Below, piece after piece: positions 63,869-64,000 of a stretch of 64,000 nt of DNA. Numbering within the stretch: position 1 is the stretch's first letter; the number at the start of each line of letters is the position of its first letter. The notes beneath the pieces are model-generated. The model saw nothing but the letters and a program-made list of their open reading frames with translations. It was not told the DNA's origin and did not search any database. The translations under genes were made by a program, and so were the position numbers. Source of the stretch: Sphingobium boeckii (GTDB lineage: Bacteria; Pseudomonadota; Alphaproteobacteria; Sphingomonadales; Sphingomonadaceae); NCBI RefSeq assembly GCF_014199215.1, contig NZ_JACIJC010000001.1:62001-126000 (forward strand). Reading direction: 5' to 3'.

Positions 63869-64000
63869 ATGAACAAGAAGCTTGAAGGCAAGGTCGTTCT
63901 AGTGGCGGGCGCGGGCGGCATCGGCAATGCCTTGGCCATTCGATACGCCGAAGAAGGGGCCAAAATCGTGCTCGGTGATATCGAACTGGCAACGGCGGAG
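63869..64000 (+). CDS. Short-chain dehydrogenase (3' end outside window)
   Basis: At least 44 residues of an SDR: MNKKLEGKVVLVAGAGGIG with the NAD(P) motif GAGGIGNALA, and EEGAKIVLGDIELA. The ATG 63869 has AGGGGA 8 bases upstream; ATG 63860 is in frame. The rest lies beyond base 64000. Confidence 0.75.
   Translation, partial: MNKKLEGKVVLVAGAGGIGNALAIRYAEEGAKIVLGDIELATAE

Noticed and set aside
1-64000. CRISPR arrays, insertion sequences, prophage or integrase genes
   Set aside because: No spaced direct repeats, transposase or integrase motifs were seen anywhere in the window.

Overview
The window looks like the chromosomal replication-origin region of an alphaproteobacterium, most likely a sphingomonad (Sphingomonadales). 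The evidence is a GC-rich sequence, the order ppsR / origin gap / hemE-hemJ-rho-(terC)-mnmE-mnmG-rsmG-parA-parB with holA-lptE-leuS after it, and alphaproteobacterial families such as MmcB, DUF1491, DUF3576 and DUF6489-like. It holds about 70 protein genes and one tRNA. No rRNA operon, insertion sequence, prophage or CRISPR array was seen. ftsE at the left edge and a short-chain dehydrogenase at the right edge are cut by the window.

Left part (1-20 kb). After ftsE, a zinc-ribbon membrane protein and tRNA-Leu(GAG) comes a minus-strand surface-fibre locus: two DUF4402-type subunits, a PapD-like chaperone and an outer-membrane usher. Next is a plus-strand trio of type III polyketide synthase, methyltransferase and FAD oxidoreductase that resembles phenolic-lipid pathways. 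A class A penicillin-binding protein, a SCO1/YcgN/YgjP overlapping operon, an ankyrin protein, mmcB and a SleB-type wall hydrolase follow. A long leftward run then leads to the origin: DUF1491, thioesterase, ptsN, hpf, dnaQ, coaE, aroE, maf, ppsR.

Origin and segregation block (21-37 kb). The 307-base gap between ppsR and hemE has two perfect DnaA boxes, one 8/9 match and a 30-base stretch that is 20% GC next to hemE. Genes diverge from it on both sides. Three parS-type ParB sites lie 7.5-10 kb to the right, around mnmG and inside rsmG, just upstream of parA-parB. The leuS-lptE-holA operon converges on parB.

Right part (37-64 kb). This is mostly housekeeping: thiamine-phosphate-synthase-like, YggS and HAD proteins, ribA with a degenerate N-terminal half, xthA, lolA, ftsK, a UbiH-type hydroxylase, 3-hydroxyacyl-CoA dehydrogenase, and the yhhQ-argB-yggT-DUF167-folD-marC operon. 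Between marC and argG is an accessory-looking membrane-glycosylation locus: a GT-C/STT3-like protein, GtrA, a methyltransferase and two tandem GT87-like mannosyltransferases. The second GT87 gene is clearly AT-richer than its neighbours. After argG come a bdcR/bdcA-like divergent pair, a cyclopropane-fatty-acid synthase, a molybdopterin oxidoreductase with a cytochrome b partner, and a TauE/SafE exporter.

The strongest candidates for new biology are the DUF4402 chaperone-usher locus, the type III PKS trio and the glycosylation island. The origin/parS architecture is conserved in kind but can be mapped here to individual sites.
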